The notes beneath the pieces were generated by a model. The model did not search any database. It was given only the letters and a program-made list of their open reading frames with translations, and had not been told where the DNA came from. Shown piece by piece: positions 23,666 to 33,889 of a stretch of 64,000 bases of DNA; position 1 is the first letter of the stretch, and the number at the start of each line of letters is the position of its first letter. This DNA is from Ornithodoros turicata. Taxonomy: Eukaryota; Arthropoda; Arachnida; Ixodida; Argasidae. The stretch is from positions 192,598,031 through 192,662,030 of the forward strand of contig NC_088201.1 in NCBI RefSeq assembly GCF_037126465.1, given 5' to 3'. The position numbers and the translations under genes were made by a program.

Positions 23666-23940
23666 TCATTATACAGTAAATGCGACTATCCATTTCTTGT
23701 CATTAAATGCTTTTCCTTTCTTTCTTTCTTTTTTTCTGCGGCGATGAGCATCCATAGGAACACATGCCAGAAAGGGAGTCTCTTTGGGATGACAAACCCT
23801 CATCACCCTCATGAGGATACAATGGTTGACGAATGGTTCTCAAGCACATCGAAACTTCCAATAAATAATTCATGGAAAAGCCAGTCAGTGCTAGCACCAG
23901 GAATTGAACGTGGACCGTCCTGCTACCAGTCAGAGATGTT

Positions 23941-24359
23941 CAGTGGCGTAGCCACGGGGGGGGCTAGGGGGGGCTCGAGCCCCCCCTACCTGCCACGGAC
24001 CGACCCACACAAATCGTGCAAATCCGAGAACATAATATATGGGGGGGGGGGGACCAGTGTGTCTATCGCGAAAGTTCTTGCAGTTCATGGCGTCTATCTA
24101 AGAAGCACTCTTGAATGGTTTTCAAAGTATGAGCTTTTCAAAATACTTCCAATCTCGTGACACCACTTCATTGGTCATGACAGCCTATACATGTAATCGT
24201 AATGTGTACGTCTAAATCAACTAGTATTTTCGTTCCCTTTTTTAATCCTCAGTTTGCAGTGTGCACAAGTATGTGTGTGTTGTCGACACAGGATCAGCGG
24301 GGGGGGGGCGAGTTTTCGTATCGAGCCCCCCCTACCTTTGAGGTCTGGCTACGCCACTG
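23941..24359. mobile_element. hAT MITE, CAGTGGCGTAGCCA family
   Basis: Termini CAGTGGCGTAGCCA / TGGCTACGCCACTG enclose 419 bp and are flanked by the exact 8-bp duplication GAGATGTT (23933-23940 and 24360-24367). Runs of G and C near the ends (GGGGGGCTCGAGCCCCCC) form an internal palindrome. The same family is present in inverse orientation at 41028-41486. Confidence 0.93.
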
Positions 24360-24638
24360 GAGATGTTACATTTCAGGAGCTCATTGACTTTTGGTGAATT
24401 ACTTGTTGACTTTGTCCCAAGGTGGAGCTCGCATTTGCTATCTGTTAATGTTGTGGCGTGTGTTGCGTTTTTCTCTTTGTGTGTTCCAGGCTCAGAACGG
24501 TTAATTTGGATCAGGTCAGGTACGTTTCATTTAGACATGGCAAACATAAAGTGGTGTTTCTCCACACAACTTAGCAGTGGTCTTCATGCATTACTGCTAC
24601 GGCCATTAAGCGTGAATAGAAACCTGCACATTATCCAT

Positions 24639-24729
24639 GATGTAAAACCCCAAGACTAGGGAACACGAAGGGACAGACACAAACATGTCCCTTTGTGTTC
24701 CCTAGTCTCGGGGTTTTACATATGCATCA
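24639..24729. repeat. Short palindrome, AAACCCCGAGACTAGGGAAC family
   Basis: GATGTAAAACCCCAAGACTA on the left is repeated in inverse orientation on the right, with arms of about 38 bp around a 13-bp spacer. It is followed by ATGCATCATCTTCACCAGCT, which also flanks the related foldback at 42948-43572. Likely a terminal unit of a retroelement family; identity not established. Confidence 0.6.
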
Positions 24730-24739
24730 TCTTCACCAG

Positions 24740-27257
24740 CTCGCTTGCTTGCAGCCGTTTTTTTCTGCACATTATGTTCAATCTACTTTTATCGTGTTAT
24801 ATAATCTTGTTCAAGTTCTGTCAAACAACCTGTAATGCTATAAAAAAATTCAGTACACTGTTTGTGTGGGTTGAATGGTAGCGCATGAATGCAGGAAGGA
24901 AACTGTCATGTTATGGCAAGTGTTTACGTATTGTACATTTAACTACTAATTTTATTGGTTAGCTTTCGCTGGCGTATCATGTCAAGCCATGTTATATTAA
25001 TTTGGAACATGTTCTTCTTAGTAGCCAGAGCAGTTGATACACAGAGAGAACATAGCCCGTGTGTGTTTGCCTTTTCCACCGCAGCCCTTGGGTTTCCTCC
25101 CTGATGGCTACACATGTCAGGGATAGGTTTCAGAACCGGTAGTTCCCGCCAAGTGTGAATTGCTTTTCAGGGGATCATCACGCTGGCAGATGAAACATAT
25201 GATTTAAATTATTTGCAGGACAGGAATTGCGCAGCTTCACACAAATACTACTACTACGACGTAAGAGTGGTTTCAAATCTAGCTTTTTTGTGTTCCTGAC
25301 ATTATCGCACAAGATGTAGTATCCACTATGATCCTTTATGTGGGGGTATGTACAGTGCAATCAACAGATGCTATTTACAAATCTGTGTTTTCTACTGTGC
25401 TAAAATGGGGTAGTTTGTATCTGAGAGCCATAGTGAAACACAGGCCCTCGAGAAACATGGCAACACATTGCAGGGACTCTGGATGCTGCCTAAATTTCCA
25501 GAACACACAGCTCAAGGCAGCGGTTAAATAACAAGTGGTTAGAGAAATCCAAGATAGTTGCATCCGTAAGCAGTTCGCTGTTGGATTTGCTTCTGTCAGA
25601 GATACGTTATCTCAAAGGGAACGCACGGACACACTCAGAATGATACTAGGGCTGCCTGTGAAATAGAATGAGGAGAGGGGAAGATATATAACCCTTTTTC
25701 TTGTCTGTTATTCTATTGGTTAAATTGTCATTTTGTTAGCAGCATATGTGTGTATATTCCAGAGTCTGCTAATAAATATATCAGTTTAGAGCTAGCAGTC
25801 GCATTGTAGATGTCTCATCCTGTCCTTGGTTGCTTGTGATTCACTATCATGCTTCACTATCATGCCATGCTTGCTATTGCAAAAACAGAAAAGAAAAGAA
25901 AGACAATAGAAAAACACGGAAAGAGCGACCTAAAAAGCTGCCTGTTCTAGTGCTCACATGGAGGCAATGCAATGAGGTAACATGTTCCATTCATGAACTG
26001 TGCATAGTAGTACATATCACAACGGCAACCGATTATTCAGATTTTTCTTGAAGTACTTTGTTTTTTTTTTAGCTTTGTTTGCTTTGTTTAGCAGTCTATT
26101 ATTGGAGCTTTATGTGATTCCCCTCTTCAGATTCTTTAAGATTGCTGATGCTGTGCAGTTTGTTAATTTTGAAACTGTACTGTGCTGAGGTACAAGAACA
26201 GAATTGTCATATCTGCATTTGAGCACATAGGAATAATTTGTAAGTACTTTACTTGTTGACATTAATATTTGCACCAGGTCACAACATTGTTGATTTATGG
26301 AAAATGTAAATAAATATATTTATTTGCTTGCCAAACAATGCACAAATGTCTTCTTTTCTAGTGAGATATTCCCTGTTCACCAGACATAAATGTGGAAAAG
26401 TTAAAGGGGCACAATGATGGTAGAGTCTAGCGTTGCTTTTTGCCACTTCACATATATGCACTGCTATTCGTGTGCACATGTAGGAATAGGAAGGTAGAGG
26501 ATGCGCATAAAAAAATTTCGTATGCAGCCACACATATGGTTCACAAGATTAATTAGATGATGTCCAAGCATATATAATTGTGCTTCATGTGCAATGGGTA
26601 TGCTAACGGATTGCTTCCATGAAGCCTTTTTATTTATTTTTTATAAATTCTTTTTATAAATGTTATTTTTGATTTTATATAAATTTCATATCGGATATTG
26701 TATACTTATATTTTTATAAATTTTATAAACTAAAAGCTCAAGGTACACGGCCCCTGTAAGAGTGCCCTTTGCAAATGGTTTGGTAACGTGTCCCGAACTG
26801 TAAAGGTAAGAGGCAATCGAGAATGCTGCAGACAAGGTTGCAACTTACATATTGCTTATCACGTCCTACATACAAAGTGATTTGTACAATAATTCCTGAG
26901 CACGGAATTAATCCCGAGGCTGGCCAGTGATGTCACCCAGGTCGACAAGTCACATAATTGCCTTTAACACTTTTACACCCCATGGGCTGAGTTGTGAATT
27001 GAAAGAGCACTCTACAGAAGGATAAGGTGCACCTGATTTCTAGGATCTATGCTATGCCCTAACTCTTCAGACACCACATTTCTAAGTGGCAATATGTGCT
27101 CTGGTACTTCTTTTGCGTCTGCATAGTGTGCAACCACATGGCTACTGGAGCTTTCGTGTGCGACGGTGTTCATTACAAACAATATCCAGATGTTAGACAT
27201 AAAATGCAGTAGTTTGTAGCGTACCACACAACGCAGCGTGACATGGGAGTGTGTGAT
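24740..27257. other. Interior of the TTAA element without readable genes
   Basis: AT-rich, with repeated short AATATAAATTTTATA-like stretches at 26620-26730. No frame here shows a known transposase motif. Confidence 0.45.
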
Positions 27258-27689
27258 TCAAAGAAAGCTTCTGGAAAATGCACAGAATCCCACAAAAAGT
27301 TTAAAATGTGATTTGTATTTCGTTTTACGTCTTTCGTCGTTACATACCACCGTCGACGCTGTTGCACATTGATAAATCGTACGTAAAACTTGTCCCATAG
27401 CAGTATGCGGTTTCTCAAATACATAGCACAATTTTCCTGCAGTAATAAAACGCTGTCGGCATTTTCTTGCTGACACGGCTGTCGAAACGTCAGCCTCTAC
27501 AATGGGCAAGTGCTGTAAAGGGGCTAACGCAGACGCGACTTGATACAAATTGTACGTGCTCACGAAACACAAACGACGAATTCCAGTCACAACATCGCAC
27601 ACAGGTTGGTTCGCGAATGAGTTCGCAGCTGCTGCACTGTTTACTTATCGCGGAACGGTGGATCGGTAGTTATCCCGGCTGTCCGCCAT
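27258..27689 (-). pseudogene. Unknown ORF starting near right end of the TTAA element
   Basis: On the minus strand AAGATGGCGGACAGC gives a start in a YY1-like AAGATGGCGG context at 27689-27687, 270 bp inside the right terminus. The frame runs 143 codons to 27258 and is interrupted once, by TAA at 27647-27645 after codon 14. The remaining 129 codons are open and contain spaced cysteines (residues around CDVVTGIRRLC, RKC, KLC, QC, VVC, FC) but match no family I recognise. Position and direction suggest a second gene of the transposon, possibly continuing in further exons. The upstream 27690-27960 is CpG-rich and may be its promoter. Confidence 0.35.
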
Positions 27690-29379
27690 CTTCAAGCACA
27701 GATACGTGAAGCCGCGAGAAGCCGTAGCTGAAATCCACTGACAAGAACGAAGGCGCGTACGCGTCACAATGCCCGTTCGGGTGCATCTACGTCATAAAAA
27801 TGGCTGCGCCCATGTGTGTTTCGGAATGAATTACCTATTTTTTTGACATGGTACTGTACCGAACTGAGAGAATGAAGGTGTATTTTGGTGAGAGCTGGAT
27901 GTGGGCTTTCAGAATATCACAACCGTTTCGACTATTTGGGATATCGGCATAGCTGACCTTTAATCGTTTCATTTCTGCACTCACGATCACATCCCGGACG
28001 CCCAACGACCTCGCCCCTCATATGCTCCGCTCATCGACCATTTCCCGCAGCGGGTGTTGTGCCGTGCCCCGAACATGTCCAATAGTGCGCGTCATCCACG
28101 GTTGCTCTCGCTCTCCTCCTCCGGTGAAAACGCGGTTCTTCTTTCTCGCCGCTCCGCGTCTGGGACGGGGAGTACTGTAGCAGGCCGTGGACAACGACGA
28201 AGATGGACACGCGCCTGGAGCACGCGCTCCTCAGTTCCACCGGCGTGGCCATGGAGACAGCCCACCGTCATTGCCTCTCCGTGGCATACCATCATCGCCG
28301 GTCAGGACTTATGTAGAGGGACACCACCTCCTCTACATTTGGTGACCCGAACGTGATGTTAATCGTTTCATTTCTGCACTCACGATCACATCCCGGACGC
28401 CCAACGACCTCGCCCCTCATATGCTCCGCTCATCGACCATTTCCCGCAGCGGGTGTTGTGCCGTGCCCCGAACATGTCCAATAGTGCGCGTCATCCACGG
28501 TTGCTCTCGCTGTCCTCCTCCGGTGAAAACGCGGTTCTTCTTTCTCGCCGCTCCGCGTCTGGGACGGGGAGTACTGTAGCAGGCCGTGGACAACGACGAA
28601 GATGGACACGCGCCTGGAGCACGCGCTCCTCAGTTCCACCGGCGCGGCCATGGAGACAGCCCACCGTCATTGCCTCTCCGTGGCATACCATCATCGCCGG
28701 TCAGGACTTATGTAGAGGGACACCACCTCCTCTACATTTGGTGACCCGAACGTGATGTTAATCGTTTCATTTCTGCACTCACGATCACATCCCGGACGCC
28801 CAACGACCTCGCCCCTCATATGCTCCGCTCATCGACCATTTCCCGCAGCGGGTGTTGTGCCGTGCCCCGAACATGTCCAATAGTGCGCGTCATCCACGGT
28901 TGCTCTCGCTCTCCTCCTCCGGTGAAAACGCGGTTCTTCTTTTTCGCCGCTCCGCGTCTGGGACGGGGAGTACTGTAGTAGGCCGTGGACAACGACGAAG
29001 ATGGACACGCGCCTGGAGCACGCGCTCCTCAGTTCCATCGGCGCGGCCATGGAGATAGGCCACCGTCATCGCCTCCCTGTGGCATACCATCATCGCCGAT
29101 CGGGACTCATGTAGAGGGACACCACCTCTTCTAAACGTGGATGGCGCGCACTACACGGCACAACATCCGTTGCGAGAAACTGCCGATGAGCGGAGCAGAT
29201 GAGGGGCGAAGTCGTTGGGCGTCGGAGTCGAGCGTCAGCGTCGTGGTTTGAAGTGCCGCGACCGGCACGGGAGCGAGAGCAGAGGAGGCACAGTAAGCCG
29301 GTTTCGCGGCCGCGCAAATAGTGTCGCCACTGGCATTTCCCGCCAAATTCCGGCTATTTACTTTCCATTCGCTCCGGTC

Positions 29380-29546
29380 TCCCACGTGACCCTTCTCGAT
29401 CATGATTGGCTGAGGCTCATTTAACCGGTGGATTCGCCCGCGTTCGTTTCTCCGAGGCGCCGACCCGTCTGACCGTTGTGTAGCTCGCGTCTGCCTATGT
29501 GAGCAGGCGGTGATTTCGTTTCGTGGATTTCGAAGATCTTCGAGCC
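29380..29546 (+). promoter_or_regulatory. CpG-rich promoter-like segment with inverted CCAAT box
   Basis: The sequence GATTGGCTGAGG at 29404 contains an inverted CCAAT box, followed by TCATTTAACC and a GC-rich leader to the ATG at 29547. No TATA box. Base composition contrasts with the AT-rich surroundings. Assigned only because the next feature has a good start and donor. Confidence 0.35.
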
Positions 29547-30023
29547 ATGGATGAACGCCTGAATGAAAGGTAAGCATACAAACGTATGATGCACGTCAGT
29601 GATCAGACGTTTAATACTGTCGCCTAACTGTGTGCACCTTGCCCCGTATTACATCACTTTCTGCCGGTTAACAGTCATGATCTGGTTGATGATTCTGCGT
29701 GGCGTTGCTTCTTGCGTTTTGTTCCGCTGTTCGAATGTGTCTGATGCTTAATACACCGGTGTGCATGGAAAGGAAAACAGCGTGCATCGCGTACGCAGGG
29801 CTCCTCCAATTTTGGCATTAGTCGACATTAGACGCGTAACGCTGGCATGTCTTATAGAGCGTATTCAGCCAATTAACGTTGCCTGTGCTCCGGTTTACCA
29901 TATTATTAACAGGTTCCCTTGTTTTTTGTTTTTTCATTCAGACACCGACAGCTGTTCGTGGCCCTGCGATCCGCGAGCATGTGGCCCCTGTCACCAGAAA
30001 ATTCGACAGTTGTGCTGGGATGA
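29547..30023 (+). CDS. Candidate two-exon small gene within the LTR insertion
   Basis: Exon one: ATG at 29547 in a strong GAGCCATGG context, encoding MDERLNE plus two bases, then donor AG|GTAAGC at 29569/29570. Exon two begins at 29942 after a pyrimidine-rich tract and TTCAG, continues RHRQLFVALRSASMWPL and stops at TGA 30021-30023, giving 34 residues. AATAAA follows at 30243-30248. In a different frame exon two is also open and cysteine-rich (CSWPCDPRACGPC...CWDEADGFC, six Cys in about 28 residues) to a stop at 30094. Which frame is used, or whether the transcript is non-coding, cannot be settled here. No homology recognised. Confidence 0.35.
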
Positions 30024-30242
30024 AGCGGATGGCTTCTGCGACTCATCACGTGCTATAGATATGTATAATAATATCTACTTTCTCCAATCCGAATAGGTTC
30101 TCTTAAGGATTGTATAATATGATAGTCACGCTTTCTGTTGCTCGGCGCTATTTATTCTCTGTTTATTCTGCAGTATTCTGTAATAATCGTGTAGATTTAC
30201 TTGCATTCAAATGTTGCTTCTTGTGTATATGTTTACCGTGTC

Positions 30243-30248
30243 AATAAA
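30243..30248 (+). terminator. Polyadenylation signal AATAAA of the two-exon candidate
   Basis: AATAAA lies 220 bp after the TGA at 30021 and is followed by GT-rich sequence (TTTGTACATGTG), as expected downstream of a cleavage site. Confidence 0.4.
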
Positions 30249-30480
30249 TTTGTACATGTGAATTCCTTCGTCTTCTGGATTTTCATTTTCTGCTTCCCGA
30301 TAATATTAGCAGATGACCTGGCGAAGCGCTCGGAACAGGGGGGGGGAGGAGATGAGTGAGAGGGTGTGGAGAGGGCACGCAGCGCACATGCGCAGTTCGA
30401 TCAGCCAGCGCGCGCTCTTTGGCGCCGTTTTCCGGCTATTTTGTCGTGATTCGTTACGGATGATCACGTGGTCAAGGGGG

Positions 30481-30558
30481 GCGGTGGTTTTCGTGGCGAA
30501 ACTGTGGAAGCTACAGCTGGCGGTGGTTTTCGTGGCGAAACTGTGGAAGCTACAGCTG
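30481..30558. repeat. Perfect 39-bp tandem duplication
   Basis: The 39-bp unit beginning GCGGTGGTTTTCGTGGCGAA occurs at 30481-30519 and again at 30520-30558 without a mismatch, so it is recent. It lies in the CpG-rich interior (30300-30960) of the LTR insertion, which has no other recognised feature. Confidence 0.95.
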
Positions 30559-31135
30559 CACTCCACTGGCGAGAGCTCGTAGGGTGCCAGGAAGTGAGGC
30601 TGCGTACTCGTGAGGAGTGCCGGTCGGCTGCCTCAGGTGTCGCAGCCGGCAGCGGATGCGAGTTGAAATGCAGAAATGAAGCGAGGGTCGTGAGTTTGCC
30701 AGGTGCCGTTGACAGCGCAGGCCGGTCCCTGGAAGCTGTGAAGCGATGGTCCGTGGGTGGTCGGGTCGTTGCGTCGTCATTCGAATCGGTAGCGTCGACG
30801 GAAGCGGGGCGTAAGCGTTCGGCGAGTCGGTTATGATGCTAGTGAGATGCGTCGAGTAATGCAGTTGGCTTCCAGAGATAGCTTGCCTTGGTAGTGGTTG
30901 CCGACGGTGTCAAAAATTTGGGATGATGAAGGGCCTAATTGAGCCGAACATGGTGTTCTTCGTTGGGGTCACCAAATGAAGAGGAGGTGGTGTCCTCTAC
31001 ATGAGTCCCGACCGGCGATGATGGCATGCCACGGAGAGGCAAGGACGGTGGCCTATCTCCATGGCCGCGGAGGTGGAACTGAAGCCGGTGCTCCAGGCGC
31101 GTGGCCATCTTCGGCGTTGTCCACGGCCCGCAACA

Positions 31136-31290
31136 TATTACTTTTCCGGCAGAGATGAACTTATCTTTCAGATGTTGTGCCCCAAGTCAAGCCCCTCGTG
31201 TCGTCAGCCTTTGTTGGGCCGCTCTACTATAGCAAGCGGAGGTAACTTTAATAACGTTTTGGAATTTCAGGGCCTCTCTCCGTAATCACT
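31136..31290. repeat. Third, partial 278-bp unit resuming after the LTR insertion
   Basis: TTACTTTTCCGGCAGAGATGAACTT and the following 120 bp match 17795-17920 and 19137-19200. The sequence reads straight through CGTGTCGTCAGCCTTTGTTG, where unit two carries the 1275-bp element, so this copy is an empty site. Confidence 0.9.
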
Positions 31291-31409
31291 TCCTACACCA
31301 GTGTGGTGGTGAAGCTTTGGAGGTTTAGTGAGTCATGGGAAAATTCCACGCAATGTTCTTCCACAATCGGGTCAACGTCTTCCCGTGCGATAAATGCAGT
31401 AGACGTACA

Positions 31410-32303
31410 GGGGTCGGATTCACAAACGCGATCGTAAGTTACGCTAAGATGCGCTAAGACGTCGCAGCCTGAGACGCTCGTACGACGGCTTCGTAAGCGC
31501 GATTCACAAAGCTATCGTAGTGGAGAGGGTACCCCCTTTGACGAGGAAGAGGAAGTTGCTCGCTTCCTGTCACGTGCACCTCCGAGAGAAACAGCCAAAG
31601 GGTGCGAGACTATGTTTTCGCTATGGTAACGATGACGAAAATTTGCAATCGCACCAATAAGAGTCGTCCCGTTAGAAGAAGACGAAGTTGTTCGTCCCCA
31701 AATGTTTTGTTACTGCACGTGCTCTCGGTCTTTCGGTAGCCATAATGGATGCCATGCAATCACAGGCGAAACGCGTTCGATGACACAGCAAATATATTCC
31801 CAGTATGTTCGTCTCGGGGATGGAGTGGGTGAGGTTGTTTTGTAAGCGCTGTGTGGCACCCAGTTTTGCAGCTCTTATGGCTTGTTTTGCCTTTCTTGCA
31901 GACAATTTGGAGGGGTGTTGGGGGTGTCTTAGCGGGGTGTAGGGGATGCTTGAAAAATCCCTGCGACCCGATTTTACGGAGCACGTTGAAGCATTTGTTG
32001 AAGGTTACCAAGCAAAAAAGTGCCTCAATGTCATGTCGGGGATGGTCTCGAAGGTTCTGCGGCAAAGTGCAATGCGTTGGCGCGTATTACGGAGTCTTTG
32101 TTTGCCGTCTCCAAATCCACCGCTGCCAAATAACGCCGCCATCTTTCTTCGTAAGACTGCTCGGGAGCTCTCGCAGGTTTCCGCCGTAAGCTGCGAAGAT
32201 TTTGTGACGCGCGCCCGTCGTGAATCTACACTTCGTCGTAACTTTCCCGTACGACGGAGGTACGACAGATTCCGTCGCACGAGCTCTTTGTGAATCCGAC
32301 CCC
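31410..32303. mobile_element. Harbinger-like MITE, GGGGTCGGATTCACAAA ends
   Basis: Perfect 17-bp termini GGGGTCGGATTCACAAA / TTTGTGAATCCGACCCC bound 894 bp. The word GATTCACAAA recurs inside at 31500. The terminus resembles the GGGTCGATTCACAC end of the Harbinger element at 7265, which suggests the same superfamily. The flanks (ACA left, AGA right) give no clean 3-bp duplication. No transposase is readable. Confidence 0.7.
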
Positions 32304-33640
32304 AGATCTACCTGTCCTACGCGTTTTTGTTTTTCCTGTTATTTTTGCTGTTCCGCTGTTGAACTTTTTTTTCTTCTTTTCTGAGGCACACAAGGACGGG
32401 TATAATTTGCGTGAATGCAAAGTTACGACCGGAGTAACGCGTTATTTTTCTACTCGTTACTCAGTTACATTTGGAGTCGATTAATTGGCAACGGTAATCA
32501 ATAACTTTTTTCGAGTAACGGGCACAAGTCTGCCAATGAGTAATTTCTTGTATTTGGAGCCATAAAAGCTTTCGGTTTGGAATTTACCTTTATTTGAGTG
32601 CTTTGCGTCTTTGGTGCTCACCAGGGCATTTCTTGCATTGTGTACTTGAAGTCAGCGCATACGCGCTGTTCTGACCTCATCAGAATGACTAAGAAACTGA
32701 CTCGTCAGACAGATAAACCTAGTGGAGAGGTGAAAAAAAAAACGTTCCTGTATTTCATCTTGAGTTATATGTTCGGACAGAAGAGAGCGAGAGCGCAACC
32801 GTGGGACTAGGTAATACACACGGGGAGAGAAGAAAGGTAACGGTGGTACAGACATCCGAAGCGTAGCACACGAAAGGAAAGGAAAGAAAACGAATGGACC
32901 ATAAACACACCGAAGCCACCCACCTCGTCCCGCCAGACCGCCGTAACGCAACCGTGTTAAACCCGACACTCGGTTGTGGTTATGGCCTGTGGAGTCAGAC
33001 AGGGGTTCTTCGAACTGTATCAACGTCGGAGATCCCGCTTCGAGATGGGTGGCATGTTATGGTTCCCTCAAATCTGCCTGTTTGTCTGATACTTGGACTG
33101 CTATGATTGGGTTAGAGCACAAGAAATTCACGCTAGAGCAGAGAAACGAAACCTGTGCATTGTAAGCGGCAGCACAGGCCGCCTTGCACACCCGCAACTT
33201 CAGACTCGCCCTCGTATCTGGCGCGCAGCCAAGACCGATTCTGCGGCACACGTACTTCCCCCGTGACATAACCCGCCGCGGCCCGCGTACATCTGCTACC
33301 GCCCAGTGACCGACTTACCCTTACACGCAACTTTCCTCTGCCCCACCCCCTCACTCACGCAGCGTTCCTCTTTCACTCACCTTCCTCTCCACGTTTTGAC
33401 CAATGACAAAAGAACAAAAAAAAAAAAAAATCAACAAAAAACAAAAAAGAAACACCAACAGAAAAACAACAACAACAACAAAAAAAAAAAAACAAAAAAC
33501 AGGCAGTGCTCCGAAACTCGCGAGTTCCTTTGCGGGATAAAGTGAGGCGCTTCATGCGTTTCACGTTATCGTACATCAGAAAACGTCATAAGTTTAACGT
33601 CATTACGATATCCGGTAGCTAGCGCTTACTGATTGGTACC
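32304..33640. other. No supported gene; microsatellites and a hAT-like relic
   Basis: 32420-32530 has GTAACGCGTTA and CGAGTAACG words like the 21143 MITE but without clear ends. 33415-33500 is a run of (A)n and (CAA)n microsatellites. Remaining frames show no domain. Confidence 0.45.
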
Positions 33641-33889
33641 CATGAGGATGAATTTGTTTTCTGAGTGATGATTGGCCGTTTTCAAATTTGAACGCGAGCG
33701 CTTAAACAGGCGACAGCGTGTCGGCATAGCTGGCTGGAACCTGTGTCCACGGAGTAGCCGGCGACCGTCTTCGATGGCTCATTTCTTGTGTGTAGCGGTT
33801 GGGTTTGTCTATCAATTCCGATTTTTCCTGTTTAAAAACGCTGGCCGGACCGTGTCAGTGTACTTGAAAAGTCGCAGCCGACAGGGAAG

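Larger units (their letters stand above)
20575..27959. mobile_element. 7.4-kb TTAA-flanked DNA transposon (Kolobok- or piggyBac-like)
   Basis: Ends read AGGTCAGATATGCCGAT on the left and its inverted copy ATCGGCATAGCTGACCT on the right, with one mismatch in 17 bp. They are flanked by TTAA (20571-20574 and 27960-27963). Intact leaders at 20160 and 28360 have a single GATGTTAATCG at this point, so the empty site is known and the duplication is TTAA. TTAA targets are used by piggyBac and Kolobok elements; the THAP-like exon near the left end favours Kolobok (family knowledge). Broken gene pieces run inward from both ends (21006-22943 plus, 27258-27689 minus). Two hAT MITEs and two foldbacks are nested inside. 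Confidence 0.8.
19590..29133 (+). repeat. Tandem of six LTR + leader units (399 bp), split by a transposon
   Basis: Plus-oriented LTR copies of 162 bp start at 19590, 19989, 20388, 28176, 28575 and 28974, separated by 237-bp leaders. Each LTR ends in CTCTACA (or a variant) and is followed after TT by TGGTGACCCGAACG, a primer-binding-like sequence. Period is exactly 399 bp, including across the nested element once 20575-27963 is removed. Thus LTR-leader-LTR-leader repeats head to tail, as in tandem TRIM-type elements. At the left, a minus-strand leader tail (19505-19585) joins it head to head with the outer LTR; at the right, 29134-29235 is an inverted diverged leader. Small frames recurring in each unit are by-products of the repeat. 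Confidence 0.85.
19345..31135 (-). mobile_element. LTR-flanked non-autonomous retroelement insertion (contains nested elements)
   Basis: Two minus-oriented LTRs of about 160 bp, 19345-19504 and 30977-31135, both TG..CA, bound this segment. The 278-bp host repeat resumes exactly outside them, with flanking GATT (19341-19344) and TATT (31136-31139), a 4-bp duplication with one mismatch. On the minus strand the right-hand LTR is followed by TGGTGACCCCAACG (30974-30961), where a primer-binding site belongs. There is no gag or pol. Removing the 7.4-kb TTAA element leaves about 4.4 kb. The interior contains an opposite-strand LTR tandem and a CpG-rich segment with a gene candidate, so this is a rearranged or cargo-bearing non-autonomous element. 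Confidence 0.75.
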
